A stretch of DNA of 39,752 nt from a virus, in IMG/VR virus record IMGVR_UViG_3300040815_000410, positions 1-39,752 of that record; one strand, given 5' to 3'. The translations under genes and the position numbers were made by a program. The notes under the pieces are model-generated. The model saw only the letters and a list, made by a program, of their open reading frames with translations. It was not told the origin of the DNA and ran no database searches. Below are positions 16,797-25,155 of this stretch, piece after piece; positions within the stretch are counted from its first letter, which is position 1, and each line of letters begins with the position of its first letter.

Positions 16797-17528
16797 ATGG
16801 ATATATTATTAACAGGTAGTGAAGGCTTCATAGGTCAACACTTAAATAAATTCTTAAACGAACAAGGTCACAAAGTAATTTGCATAGACAAAGAGTCTGG
16901 CAATGATTTACTTTCCTGCGACTTAAAATATTCTGTAGATTTAGTTATACATCTTGCTGGTTTATCTGGCGTTAGAGATAGTTTAGGTAGACCGACAGAA
17001 TATTGGGAACAAAATGTAATTGCAGGTCAAAGACTATTTCAATATTTCAAAGACACAAGAATCTTATACGCAAGTTCATCAACAGCACATGAGCCATGGA
17101 AAAATCCATATGCCATGAGCAAGTATAGCCTTGAACAGATTGCACCACCTAATAGTGTAGGTATGAGATTTACAACTGTATATGGTCCCAATGCTAGAGA
17201 GAGTATGTTAATACCAAGGATATTAAGAAATGATGTTCCTTATATTAACACAAATCATAGTAGAGATTTTATACACGTTGACGATTTAGTGAGAGCGATA
17301 GATAGTTTGATTAAGTCAAACGTTAAGGGTATTACAGATATAGGTTCTGGTACTACAAACAATCTTATAGAGTTAATAGAACACTTTGGTATAGATTGTG
17401 AAAGGGTTGTGGGAGAACACACCGAAAGACTAGATAACCTTGCTGATAATACCCTACTAAATAATATAGGATGGACACCACAAGTTAATTTATATGAATA
17501 CATAAAGGAGAACAGAAATGATAACTGA
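16797..17528 (+). CDS. NAD-dependent nucleotide-sugar epimerase/dehydratase
   Basis: 243 residues; extended short-chain dehydrogenase family, which works on nucleotide sugars for surface glycans. Visible are the Rossmann loop TGSEGFIG (residues 6-13, pattern GxxGxxG), Asp31 at the end of the second strand, VIHLAGLSGVRDS (50-62), the Ser/Thr-rich ASSSTAHEP near 92-100, and the catalytic YAMSK (Tyr105, Lys109), then MRFTTVYGPNAR and SRDFIHVDDLVRAI. At 243 residues it is clearly shorter than the usual 310-340, with a trimmed substrate domain. It opens the non-structural block; its 3' end overlaps the next gene by 11 bases. Exact sugar substrate cannot be told. Confidence 0.85.
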   Translation: MDILLTGSEGFIGQHLNKFLNEQGHKVICIDKESGNDLLSCDLKYSVDLVIHLAGLSGVRDSLGRPTEYWEQNVIAGQRLFQYFKDTRILYASSSTAHEPWKNPYAMSKYSLEQIAPPNSVGMRFTTVYGPNARESMLIPRILRNDVPYINTNHSRDFIHVDDLVRAIDSLIKSNVKGITDIGSGTTNNLIELIEHFGIDCERVVGEHTERLDNLADNTLLNNIGWTPQVNLYEYIKENRNDN

Positions 17529-18036
17529 AGAATATCTAAAAGATAATTTTGTTAGTGCGTACTTTATCGACCAAGATAGAAAAAACATTGAAGTATTAAC
17601 AACTACTGAAGATAAGAAAAAACTATTTTCTACAATCATACCTTACGAAGAAGGCCATCATCAATGGGTAGCACTTCAAACTAAAATGAATATTGATCAA
17701 TTGCATGAGGCAACTTATCAAAGAAACAAACTTGAACAAGAACAGTTTGAAAAATCTGTATTAAGAATTGCTGAAAAAGAAGGTCTTATATTTGAGTTTG
17801 AAAACAAAAAACTTGATACTAAATTTTACCCTAAAATCTTAACAGCATTATTTGAAGACAATGATAATGTTGATCAAATCTTTGCATTAAAATTAGCATG
17901 TTTTGAAACTAAAAATATTAGTGAGTCATCTAACAATGAGGCAAAGAAAAAGATAAGACAGGCAAAAACTAAACTAGACGTTTTAAAAGCGGCTATTGAA
18001 ATTGCAGAGGTTAGTAGAGTAAACGCAGGAGATTAG
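17518..18036 (+). CDS. Unknown phage protein, charged and helical
   Basis: 172 residues, no family recognised. The start at 17518 lies inside the epimerase gene and has a strong AAGGAG ribosome binding site 9 bases upstream. The N-terminus reads MITEEYLKDNFVSAYFIDQD followed by EVLTTTEDKKKLFSTIIPYE; the rest is helical and rich in Glu and Lys, ending in a probable long helix (NEAKKKIRQAKTKLDVLKAA). No cysteine cluster, signal peptide or membrane segment. The stop overlaps the GTG start of the next gene by one base, so these three rightward genes form a coupled unit. Confidence 0.7.
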   Translation: MITEEYLKDNFVSAYFIDQDRKNIEVLTTTEDKKKLFSTIIPYEEGHHQWVALQTKMNIDQLHEATYQRNKLEQEQFEKSVLRIAEKEGLIFEFENKKLDTKFYPKILTALFEDNDNVDQIFALKLACFETKNISESSNNEAKKKIRQAKTKLDVLKAAIEIAEVSRVNAGD

Positions 18037-18632
18037 TGAAAACTATAATTTTACTGATTGACTTCTATGGCCATCCTGCTTTAACCACAGATAGCTATAG
18101 CGATAGCATGAGATACTCTTATCTTAATGAAATTATATCATCAGGTACTGATAGAAATAGATGTTTATTTTTTTCAACAGTAATAGATCAGAATGATAAA
18201 AAGTTAAGAGAGCTTAAAAATATAGCAATATCAAAAGGGTTTAAATTTTTTACACTTGAAGATGATCCTACTTGGACGAAACCTTTAGATAAGTTCAAAG
18301 ATGATAATTACACTATAGATTATGTAAAATCAAAACTAGGACCATATGATGGCAATTATATTAATCATTTAAATACACAAATAATTGTAACAGGTACTAA
18401 TACTTCAGGTTGTGTGTTTAAAAATAAAGATATAGGTGCTTATCATTGGTCAAAGGCAGGTTATAAAACTAAAATATATTTACCTATGTGTGCCGAGTAT
18501 GAGAATAACGGTAGAAATGATTTTGAAAGAAACCAGATAGGATTTGCTACACTTTATAAAAAAATTTACGATAACAAGTGTTTTGATATTGAAATTTGTA
18601 GAGATTTGGGTGATTTAAACTTACCTTTGTAA
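18036..18632 (+). CDS. Possible isochorismatase-like cysteine hydrolase
   Basis: 198 residues, GTG start overlapping the preceding TAG by one base. The architecture resembles the isochorismatase/nicotinamidase fold: a first strand TIILLIDF with Asp9 at the nucleophile-activating position, a Lys (98 or 100) before a YDGNYINHL segment, then QIIVTGTNTSGCVF with Cys126, aligning with the family GxxTxxCV motif, and a following SKAGYKTKIYLP strand matching the usual GY.v.vv. Length is normal for the family (180-220). The Asp-Lys-Cys triad is inferred from spacing and not proven; substrates range over amides and carbonyl compounds. Its last 12 bases overlap the end of the convergent gene at 18621. 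Confidence 0.5.
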   Translation: MKTIILLIDFYGHPALTTDSYSDSMRYSYLNEIISSGTDRNRCLFFSTVIDQNDKKLRELKNIAISKGFKFFTLEDDPTWTKPLDKFKDDNYTIDYVKSKLGPYDGNYINHLNTQIIVTGTNTSGCVFKNKDIGAYHWSKAGYKTKIYLPMCAEYENNGRNDFERNQIGFATLYKKIYDNKCFDIEICRDLGDLNLPL

Positions 18633-19190
18633 AAAGTATTCAGAATACCAACCATCCCAACCTTTTTCTTGTAGATGGTGCATTTGACCTAAAGTGCATA
18701 CACTAAATTGTGGTGGTTTTTGATACATGTAATCTTTAATTGAAGGACAAACTTTATCATAAGTTTTATATTTGATATTTTTATAATACCATTCATCACT
18801 ACCTCTTGTATATGTTTTTATATAATATTCATCATATTTTTTAAATTTATCCCATATATAAGATACATCACCAGTCCATGATACTATAGATGAGTTCAGA
18901 GGTGTATGGGCACGTTCTCTCCACCATGTATCATCTAATAGTGTAAAATCTTTTCTTATAAGATCAGGTAACTTATCATAGATAACTAAATCTAAATCAA
19001 AGTATAGATTTTCACCATCTCTAAACCTATCATACATTTGAAACTTATTAAACCAATTGCCATATAGATCATCTTCTATAACTTCAAAACTATCATACTT
19101 TAGACCAGAGTATTCGTCTATCATATGTTTTAGGTTATCAACATGCCATTGATTAAACTTATCACCAAATCTACAACAAATTATTCTCAT
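18621..19190 (-). CDS. Small glycosyltransferase-like protein (GT-A type)
   Basis: 189 residues, last gene of the leftward operon. MRIICCRFGDKFNQWHVDNL at the start and GENLYFDLDLVIYDKLPDL (about 59-77) carry a DxD motif, the metal and nucleotide-sugar binding signature of GT-A enzymes. NSSIVSWTGD follows where family members have a conserved N-G/S acceptor loop. It is short for a GT-A enzyme, so either minimal or truncated at the C-terminus. The ATG overlaps the stop of the preceding nitroreductase-like gene (ATGA). No donor or acceptor can be named. Confidence 0.6.
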   Translation of the reverse strand: MRIICCRFGDKFNQWHVDNLKHMIDEYSGLKYDSFEVIEDDLYGNWFNKFQMYDRFRDGENLYFDLDLVIYDKLPDLIRKDFTLLDDTWWRERAHTPLNSSIVSWTGDVSYIWDKFKKYDEYYIKTYTRGSDEWYYKNIKYKTYDKVCPSIKDYMYQKPPQFSVCTLGQMHHLQEKGWDGWYSEYFLQR

Positions 19191-20014
19191 TTAATTTCGT
19201 ATATATTAATTTCACGTGGAATATTTGACATGGTATAGAAAACAGCTTTGTCTGGTAACTCATGTACATTACCATAAGGGTCAGTTGCCTTATCTGATTT
19301 AGTTACATCAACAACTGAACATTGTCTATATTTCCAACCTCTTACATCTCGTTCTTCACCTCTGTCCTTTGAGGAAAGATTGTGACCATTAGCTGCACCT
19401 ATTATTAATTCTTTATCATCTGATTCATTTCTAGGTCTTCCTTCTTGCGGATAACCTATACCTATTCCGTACAACATCTTTTTCTTTTTATGTATGTATA
19501 TATCTTCATATATACCCATTCTACGTTCCCAATTAAAATCACAATCAGGTCCTTGACTATTATTCTTATTACAACCAGTTGCATAACCTAATTCAGCTGC
19601 TGATCTCATAACTAATCCTAACGCAGTACCTACTGCAACTAATCCATTTTCCCATCTAGCTGGATGATCTGTTGGAGTAACAGAACCCTCATTTAAATAA
19701 TTTCTACTTGTTGGTGGATGTTTCATAACAAATAACATAAACATATTAGCGTTCATTTGTGGATTACGCCACGTTGCAGGTGGTTTACCTGAATGAGTAA
19801 ATCCCCACGACCACTTATAAAGTTCTTCTATAACTTTTCTATCAGTTGAATAATGAATATCATAATATGCTTCATGTTGTTTTGATGGTGCATTTTGAGC
19901 TACCCACAAAAGATGATCAACATGCTCTTTAGGTATAGTCTTTGAATAGTCCCAATTTCTTTGACACTTTTGAATTTTTTTTATATATTCTTTTTCTTGC
20001 TCTATATCAACCAT
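19187..20014 (-). CDS. Nitroreductase-like FMN oxidoreductase, divergent
   Basis: 275 residues. The family pattern is visible: an N-terminal helix with QRNWDYSKTIPKEHVDHLL (about 18-36), WVAQNAPSKQHEAYYDIH (the conserved aPSk.n.q segment), then RWENGLVAVGTALGLVMRSA with AELGYATGCNKN, the helix and Gly-rich turn that contact FMN. The first position of the usual RRS motif is replaced by QRN. A C-terminal section with YGIGIGYPQEGRPRNE is typical. It is longer than and distinct from the two tandem nitroreductase-like proteins encoded at 24451 and 25156. Start overlaps the upstream radical SAM gene by 8 bases. The substrate is unknown; a flavin-dependent reduction or dehydrogenation is expected. 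Confidence 0.7.
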   Translation of the reverse strand: MVDIEQEKEYIKKIQKCQRNWDYSKTIPKEHVDHLLWVAQNAPSKQHEAYYDIHYSTDRKVIEELYKWSWGFTHSGKPPATWRNPQMNANMFMLFVMKHPPTSRNYLNEGSVTPTDHPARWENGLVAVGTALGLVMRSAAELGYATGCNKNNSQGPDCDFNWERRMGIYEDIYIHKKKKMLYGIGIGYPQEGRPRNESDDKELIIGAANGHNLSSKDRGEERDVRGWKYRQCSVVDVTKSDKATDPYGNVHELPDKAVFYTMSNIPREINIYEIK

Positions 20015-21425
20015 TGTAATATTCCTTTAGTTCTGGAAATACTTCAAATAAATGTGATTCCCATTTTGTTCCTACATATGCTTTGTCCTGTTGTAACATA
20101 TAGTTTAACGTGTCCTGAAAATCATTGTCTGGTTCTTCATCCATTCGTAATGCAGCTTGAATATCAGGCCAGCCTTCATATTTTGGTATAAGTTGATCTT
20201 TTAGTTTTCTAGGTAGATTATGTACTCTTAATGATTTAGGTCTTTCAATCATCAACCAACCTGCACCTCTAATCCCAGGATTATCTCTACAATATTTAAT
20301 TACTTCATCAAATCGTAAAACACTAAAACATGTAATTACAGAATTAACATCAACGTGTGCCTTACCTTTGTATTTGTCTGAATTTAATAATGCTATATTT
20401 TCTTCTATTTCTTTCCAGTTTGATCTTCTTCTTAAATACTCAGCATTCTGATTAATACCATCAATAGAAGCAGTAAATGAAGTTTCTTTAAATTTAGGCA
20501 CAAAGTCAATAAATTTATGTTTGCCTTCGCCTAATTTTGTAAGATTAGTTTGAAATTTAATTTTTATGTGAGGTGCGTGTCCTGTTTTTACTATTTCTTC
20601 TAAAAACTCAAAATACTTTTTCATTATCAATGGCTCACCACCTATAATTTTTATACTATTAAGATATGGAGCAAGTTCTTTTATTTGTTCAATAACATCT
20701 TTTTTGTCTATTTTATTTAAATTATCTTCAACAAGTTTAATTTTATGATTTGTTTTTTCCATTGAACCAAACATCTTTTCACTATAAACATCATGTTTTC
20801 TCATCATATCAATACGCATAGATGAGCTGTCATGGTTACACATATGACAATCTAAATTACATTCTACACCAAAAGACTTTAATTGTATTTGCATTATTCT
20901 TTCGTCAAAAGTCCATACACCTGTCTTCTCGTACATTCTAACGTTTCTTTCTATAGCATCCCAACGTTCTTTAGTACTTGACTCTTTCCACATATGGTGT
21001 GTTCTACGAGATTTACCATATCTCTTTTCATCACTAATACATCTTATACAATGTTCATTAATTGCTTTAGTACCATGTTTTGCAGGATCTAACATTTCTT
21101 TTCTTAAATCATTCATATATTTACTATCTTCCATCCATGATTTTATAGATGTATTGTTTATATTATGATCTTTACTTCCAGCTGCAAGACAACACGCTTT
21201 AAATCTACCATCTAATTCTATAAACATCTCACTAAAAGGAAAATGACAGAACCAACTTCTCTTATCTTTTGCTCTATTCATAATAGAGTTAGGGTCTTTT
21301 TTTCGTTCTTCACCATCTTTTGATAATGTTTCAAACCAACCTGAAGTATCAACATCACCTGGCTTACTGTTAGATACAGCAGTCATTCTTTTTTTATGTA
21401 ATCTCTTATCTAATTTATTTTGCAT
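20007..21425 (-). CDS. Radical SAM enzyme with N-terminal twitch/SPASM domain
   Basis: 472 residues. A cysteine-rich N-terminal domain comes first: Cys60 in SWFCHFPFSEMFIELDGRFK, Cys78-Cys79 (ACCLAAG), and Cys126/Cys129 (HCIRCISDE), a twitch/SPASM auxiliary-cluster pattern. The radical SAM core follows, with Cys189, Cys193 and Cys196 (GVECNLDCHMC, CxxxCxxC) and GGEP at 262-265. Placing the auxiliary domain before the core is the reverse of most SPASM enzymes. It should cleave SAM to a 5'-deoxyadenosyl radical; the substrate is unknown. AGGA lies about 8 bases before the ATG at 21425, favouring it over the internal Met14. Overlaps both neighbours by about 10 bases. Confidence 0.85.
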   Translation of the reverse strand: MQNKLDKRLHKKRMTAVSNSKPGDVDTSGWFETLSKDGEERKKDPNSIMNRAKDKRSWFCHFPFSEMFIELDGRFKACCLAAGSKDHNINNTSIKSWMEDSKYMNDLRKEMLDPAKHGTKAINEHCIRCISDEKRYGKSRRTHHMWKESSTKERWDAIERNVRMYEKTGVWTFDERIMQIQLKSFGVECNLDCHMCNHDSSSMRIDMMRKHDVYSEKMFGSMEKTNHKIKLVEDNLNKIDKKDVIEQIKELAPYLNSIKIIGGEPLIMKKYFEFLEEIVKTGHAPHIKIKFQTNLTKLGEGKHKFIDFVPKFKETSFTASIDGINQNAEYLRRRSNWKEIEENIALLNSDKYKGKAHVDVNSVITCFSVLRFDEVIKYCRDNPGIRGAGWLMIERPKSLRVHNLPRKLKDQLIPKYEGWPDIQAALRMDEEPDNDFQDTLNYMLQQDKAYVGTKWESHLFEVFPELKEYYNG

Positions 21426-22140
21426 TTCGTGGTCCTAAATAGTGAATAATTTTTATTTTTTCGTGTGGGTCACCTAGTATCATATAATCTGTATTAAACT
21501 TCTTACTATACATTTTATTTAGTTCTATGTTTTGTCTGTCTTCATTTGTGTATTTAACGATCCACTCACCAGGTAGATACTTAATATTTGCTTTGTGTTC
21601 ATCAAGTTTCCAAAAGACATAGTTTTGTTCGCCATAATATTTGTAATGAACATCACCTTTGTTATAGTAATGTAATTGCCAGTATTCAGGATTTAATGAG
21701 AAGTCGTCCCATACATATTTAAAACTACCTGACTTAAACTTATAAAAACCACCATTGATAGGTATTATAACTCTATCAGCAAATTTATTTGTTTTAACAT
21801 TCCACCAACTATCATATGTAAGTAATTCACCTTCTTTTACAGGATAGTTTAGTATCTCATCAACGTTACCTACAATCTGTTGATCAATATCCATTATTAT
21901 AATATCATCGCCAGGATTTTGATATGCAAATTGAGGACTAAAGTATTTTAATTTATGCCAGTGTTTCTTAATATTACTATGATGATTATAAGGTAATACT
22001 ACATCTGCCTCAACGTCTGTATCACTTAAACAAATAAACTCAAAAGGCACAGTACTATTTTCTTTTAGTGATCTATACAATTTTGATACATGTTCAGGTT
22101 TATATAAACCTTCAAAATATACAGTACAAATTTTAAGCAT
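21415..22140 (-). CDS. Glycosyltransferase-like protein (GT-A, DxD)
   Basis: 241 residues from the ATG at 22140. An in-frame TTG at 22212 would add 24 residues, but the ATG is preceded by GGAGAG at a good distance and shares ATGCTTAA with the upstream stop, the usual overlap in this operon. MLKICTVYFEGLYKPEHV, PFEFICLSDTDVE and WHKLKYFSPQF match a family of marine phage and bacterial transferases. DDIIIMDIDQQIVGNVDEIL carries the DxD and the strand-turn after it; INGGFYKFKSG is the acceptor-side loop. Probably adds a sugar from a nucleotide donor onto a glycan or protein. Confidence 0.72.
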   Translation of the reverse strand: MLKICTVYFEGLYKPEHVSKLYRSLKENSTVPFEFICLSDTDVEADVVLPYNHHSNIKKHWHKLKYFSPQFAYQNPGDDIIIMDIDQQIVGNVDEILNYPVKEGELLTYDSWWNVKTNKFADRVIIPINGGFYKFKSGSFKYVWDDFSLNPEYWQLHYYNKGDVHYKYYGEQNYVFWKLDEHKANIKYLPGEWIVKYTNEDRQNIELNKMYSKKFNTDYMILGDPHEKIKIIHYLGPRNAK

Positions 22141-23002
22141 TATTGTATGCTCTCCAAACAACTTCAAATTTTTTATTGATAGCATGACATAGTACAACTG
22201 ATTTAGGTACAAAACCTTGATCAGAAAAGAAGTAATGCCATTTCTGATTTAACCATTGTATTGGTATATCATTTTCTGCTATCTTAACTGCAAACAATGT
22301 TTCATTATCCCAACCAAAAAAGTCTGTAATCTTTTTAGGATACATCTCATGGCCTTTAGTTAGTCTGCTCATTTCTGCCATATCAGAATCAAAGTTATCA
22401 AAGTATTTTAATTTTTGTATGTACTCTTTACTTGCACCAACAATACCTGTATTGACTACATGATGTTTAGGATTTAATTCTCTATCTAATAACATTGCTT
22501 GAGCGTTATAATATTTTGCTGTTGGACTACGAATAGTTTGTGATCTTTCAGTTACGTCTTCCATAGGAATAACTTTATGTGTATTGTGTTGTATCGCAAT
22601 ACCTTTTGATAAGTCCCATGCCTCAAAGAAATTATCACCGTGCATAGGTACTACATCAAAATCTAAATAAAGTATTTCATCATATTGTTCAGCAAGTTTA
22701 TAAAACAAATGTATCTTATAAAAATTTACTACATTGTATGCTGTAATATATGGATACTTTCTTTGCATATTTTCTTTATATAAGATAAAATCTACATCAT
22801 ACTCAAACATTTTAAAATCTACGCCCAATTGTTTTGCGTACCATTTTTTACAAGCTACTAATTTTGTATAATTTTGTTTAAAGGCATCCTTTGTAACATA
22901 ATTAATAGGTACAGATTTATTTGCTATTAATATATTCTTATCAAATATATCCAATTCTTCTTTTGGTATATCAATGTAAAAACTATATATTATTCTTTTC
23001 AT
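22133..23002 (-). CDS. Glycosyltransferase (GT8-like, DxD)
   Basis: 289 residues from the ATG at 23002; a TTG at 23014 would add four residues (MVNF) and is less likely, although neither start has a strong Shine-Dalgarno. The central AEQYDEILYLDFDVVPMHGD carries the DxD of GT-A enzymes of the GT8/GT32 type. HHVVNTGIVGASKEYI is the typical NTG loop, and DFFGWDNETLFAVKI the downstream acidic motif. The C-terminus (VVLCHAINKKFE) has the conserved His expected after the donor site. Overlaps the methyltransferase gene by 20 bases and the next transferase by 8, so it is part of a coupled glycan-modification set. Confidence 0.75.
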   Translation of the reverse strand: MKRIIYSFYIDIPKEELDIFDKNILIANKSVPINYVTKDAFKQNYTKLVACKKWYAKQLGVDFKMFEYDVDFILYKENMQRKYPYITAYNVVNFYKIHLFYKLAEQYDEILYLDFDVVPMHGDNFFEAWDLSKGIAIQHNTHKVIPMEDVTERSQTIRSPTAKYYNAQAMLLDRELNPKHHVVNTGIVGASKEYIQKLKYFDNFDSDMAEMSRLTKGHEMYPKKITDFFGWDNETLFAVKIAENDIPIQWLNQKWHYFFSDQGFVPKSVVLCHAINKKFEVVWRAYNNA

Positions 23003-23591
23003 AAAATTTACCAACTATCATAAATCTAGTTCCTCTATCATCTGTAATACTATCTTCAACTAATACTTTAGCGTTTTCAGGCAATTGATTTTTAAATTCT
23101 TCATTATCATTTACACAATTAACATGACCTTTTATATCAAACATATTATTTGATGTAAAGGCAAAGTAAGCATTAGAGTCATGTAGTGCTTTTAGTTCTT
23201 TCATAGGTTTCATATGCTCACAAGAAGTATTAATTATGAGATTAGCATATCGTATTCGTCCGTATCTATTTTCGTTGAACACATCACTTGTTATAAAATC
23301 TACATTTTCATAATGATTAAATATTCTACTTTTTGCCATACTAACAACAGCTTTATCTAAATCAATTAACGATATTCTTTTTGCTTCTTTTAAAGCAGGT
23401 ATCAATATACTGCCATACCAACCACCTAGTATCGTAATTTCAGATTTATCATTTACAACGTTTAAATCTCTAATATGAGATATTAATTTTTCTTTAGTTT
23501 TAAATTGATTAGGACTAAATGAATCTAAAAGATCATTATTGTGTCTGGCTTCTGCCATTATATTCTTAAACAGTTGTAAATCAATGTTCAT
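22983..23591 (-). CDS. SAM-dependent methyltransferase-like protein (class I)
   Basis: 202 residues. The Rossmann-type motif I appears as ITILGGWYGSILIPAL (Gly56-Gly60 region), followed by the acidic strand end RISLIDLDKAVVSMAKSR (Asp77/Asp79, ribose binding) and NVDFITSDVFNE (motif III). ANLIINTSCEHMKPMKEL occupies the catalytic loop. No DNA-methyltransferase (D/N)PP(Y/W) motif is present, so a small molecule, sugar or protein target is more likely. The start forms TAATG with the upstream PP-loop gene stop. Confidence 0.7.
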   Translation of the reverse strand: MNIDLQLFKNIMAEARHNNDLLDSFSPNQFKTKEKLISHIRDLNVVNDKSEITILGGWYGSILIPALKEAKRISLIDLDKAVVSMAKSRIFNHYENVDFITSDVFNENRYGRIRYANLIINTSCEHMKPMKELKALHDSNAYFAFTSNNMFDIKGHVNCVNDNEEFKNQLPENAKVLVEDSITDDRGTRFMIVGKFYEKNNI

Positions 23592-24460
23592 TATATTTTA
23601 TGAGCTGTAGATATTTTATATCTTTCCATTGTTTCTGGTGAATTGAAATCATAGACACCATATGCCCAATATTTTTCTCTACAAGGCCAACATATTTTAC
23701 ATGGTTCTTTACCTGGATTTCTATATGTTCTATTATGTTCTTTAGCATAAACAGGATACATATGTATTTCAGTTTCACATGATTCAGTAACAGGAAATAA
23801 AGTTTTATCAAGTCCCAACTCTCTTACCATATCTGCAACTTCTTTTTTATTCCAGTTACGAAAAGGTCTAAACTCATATTTGTGATGACCAAAATACTTA
23901 TCTCTAGTTTTAGAGAATAGTTTATCTTTTTTAGTATTTCTGTCATGTGGAAACTTTCTAAATTCGTGTGTGATGATTTCAGGTTGTTCTTCTACAGGTG
24001 GGTTTAAAGTTTCACCTGAAAGATATATGTTTAAGTTTACACCTAGTTTATGATACTTTTCCCACAATCCCCAAAAATGCTCTCTTTGAAAAATATCTTT
24101 CGGGTTATATTTTTGATTAGTTTTTTCCCAATTATCTATCATCTTTTGATTTTTCTTAAATCCTTCAGTTGTAAAAAACGCAATATCAGAATGTAAAAGA
24201 TTTTCATTTTCTGGTTTTAAGATACTTAATGCGTTAAGAACATTATCTACAACATCCATAGCTGCAGGTCTTAATTGGTTAAATAATGTAATTGGTAATA
24301 TTTTCTTATTAGGATATTTACTCATTGTGAGAAAACACAAGAACGCTGAGTCTATACCGCCACTCAACCTCATTCCTATTATATCTTGTTCGGATATTAT
24401 TTTGTCAATATCTGGTGTAAATACTTTATCTAGTATTTTGTTTAATTTTTCTATATCCAT
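23591..24460 (-). CDS. PP-loop ATPase, QueC-like with four-Cys zinc site
   Basis: 289 residues. IGMRLSGGIDSAFLCFL holds the PP-loop SGGIDS (33-38), which binds ATP and adenylates a carbonyl substrate. The C-terminal section has Cys228 (TESCETE) and Cys254, Cys257, Cys260 (EPCKICWPCREKYWAYG), the arrangement of the zinc site in 7-cyano-7-deazaguanine synthase (QueC). At 289 residues it is longer than QueC (about 230), and no QueD, FolE or guanine transglycosylase gene is seen here, so a preQ0 role is not assured; another amidation or nitrile-forming reaction is possible. GAAGGAGA precedes the ATG at 24460, which overlaps the nitroreductase stop by 10 bases. Confidence 0.75.
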   Translation of the reverse strand: MDIEKLNKILDKVFTPDIDKIISEQDIIGMRLSGGIDSAFLCFLTMSKYPNKKILPITLFNQLRPAAMDVVDNVLNALSILKPENENLLHSDIAFFTTEGFKKNQKMIDNWEKTNQKYNPKDIFQREHFWGLWEKYHKLGVNLNIYLSGETLNPPVEEQPEIITHEFRKFPHDRNTKKDKLFSKTRDKYFGHHKYEFRPFRNWNKKEVADMVRELGLDKTLFPVTESCETEIHMYPVYAKEHNRTYRNPGKEPCKICWPCREKYWAYGVYDFNSPETMERYKISTAHKI

Positions 24461-25152
24461 TTTATTATCTCCTTCATTTCAGGTTTAATATCTTCATGTT
24501 TTATTTTCCAATCTTCCATGTCTTCTTGTCTATATCTCTTAGCATATCCACAACTCATCATAACAATGGGTCTAGTGTCAACCATATTTAGGCCTGCTTT
24601 ATGCCAGTTATGTGGCCTTCTATTGAAACAAGAGTTATAAGATATATCAAGTCCTTCTTCTAACAAATAGTTTGTCAAGTTTGCAATGAATATACCTACT
24701 TCTACTGCAACACTATCAATTATCTTTTCTATATGACTTTCATGTGCTTGATCAAAGAAGTGACCTGTTTCAACTTGTTTCTGATAATAAACATTTGGTT
24801 GAGCAAGTCTGCTGTGTACCGTAATTAAATATGGGTTTTCTTTTACGTGTTTATAATATGGGTTTTCATATATACCTACTTTTGCGCCTTGAGTTTGTAT
24901 CGCTTGACCATCTTTAACTGCTTGATCTTCTACATCAGCATGACACTTCACTACTAAACCATGTATTGCCTCTTTCTCTTTCACTTTATCAGGTCCCCAT
25001 ACAAGTGCCTGATACGCCATTGCATTATTTTTAGACGGTGATGTTTTCCACGCCTTGTATAATGCTCGTTCTATAATTTCTTTAGGTGGAATATCTTTTT
25101 TATAAGTCTTTACGTGTTTTCTTTTTTGTTCTAATAAATCAAAATGTTTCAT
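24451..25152 (-). CDS. Nitroreductase-like protein, tandem copy B
   Basis: 233 residues. Nitroreductase fold: LLEQKRKHVKTYKKDIPPKE at the N-terminus (FMN phosphate-binding K/R position), ALYKAWKTSPSKNNAMAYQ (about 31-49), then IIDSVAVEVGIFIANLTNYL and the LEEGLDISYNSCFNRRP turn, and a C-terminal RPIVMMSCGYAKRYR. It is a paralogue of the adjacent upstream gene at 25156: the motifs, lengths and order match throughout, and stretches around 24647-24678 and 25349-25381 remain nearly identical in DNA. Such proteins usually work as dimers with FMN; two copies could form a heterodimer. Three bases separate the two genes. Confidence 0.78.
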   Translation of the reverse strand: MKHFDLLEQKRKHVKTYKKDIPPKEIIERALYKAWKTSPSKNNAMAYQALVWGPDKVKEKEAIHGLVVKCHADVEDQAVKDGQAIQTQGAKVGIYENPYYKHVKENPYLITVHSRLAQPNVYYQKQVETGHFFDQAHESHIEKIIDSVAVEVGIFIANLTNYLLEEGLDISYNSCFNRRPHNWHKAGLNMVDTRPIVMMSCGYAKRYRQEDMEDWKIKHEDIKPEMKEIIKWI

Positions 25153-25155
25153 TTT

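Noticed and set aside
22138-22212. A longer form of the 21415 glycosyltransferase starting at TTG 22212.
   Set aside because: The ATG at 22140 has GGAGAG upstream and fits the overlap style; the extra 24 residues do not match the family start.
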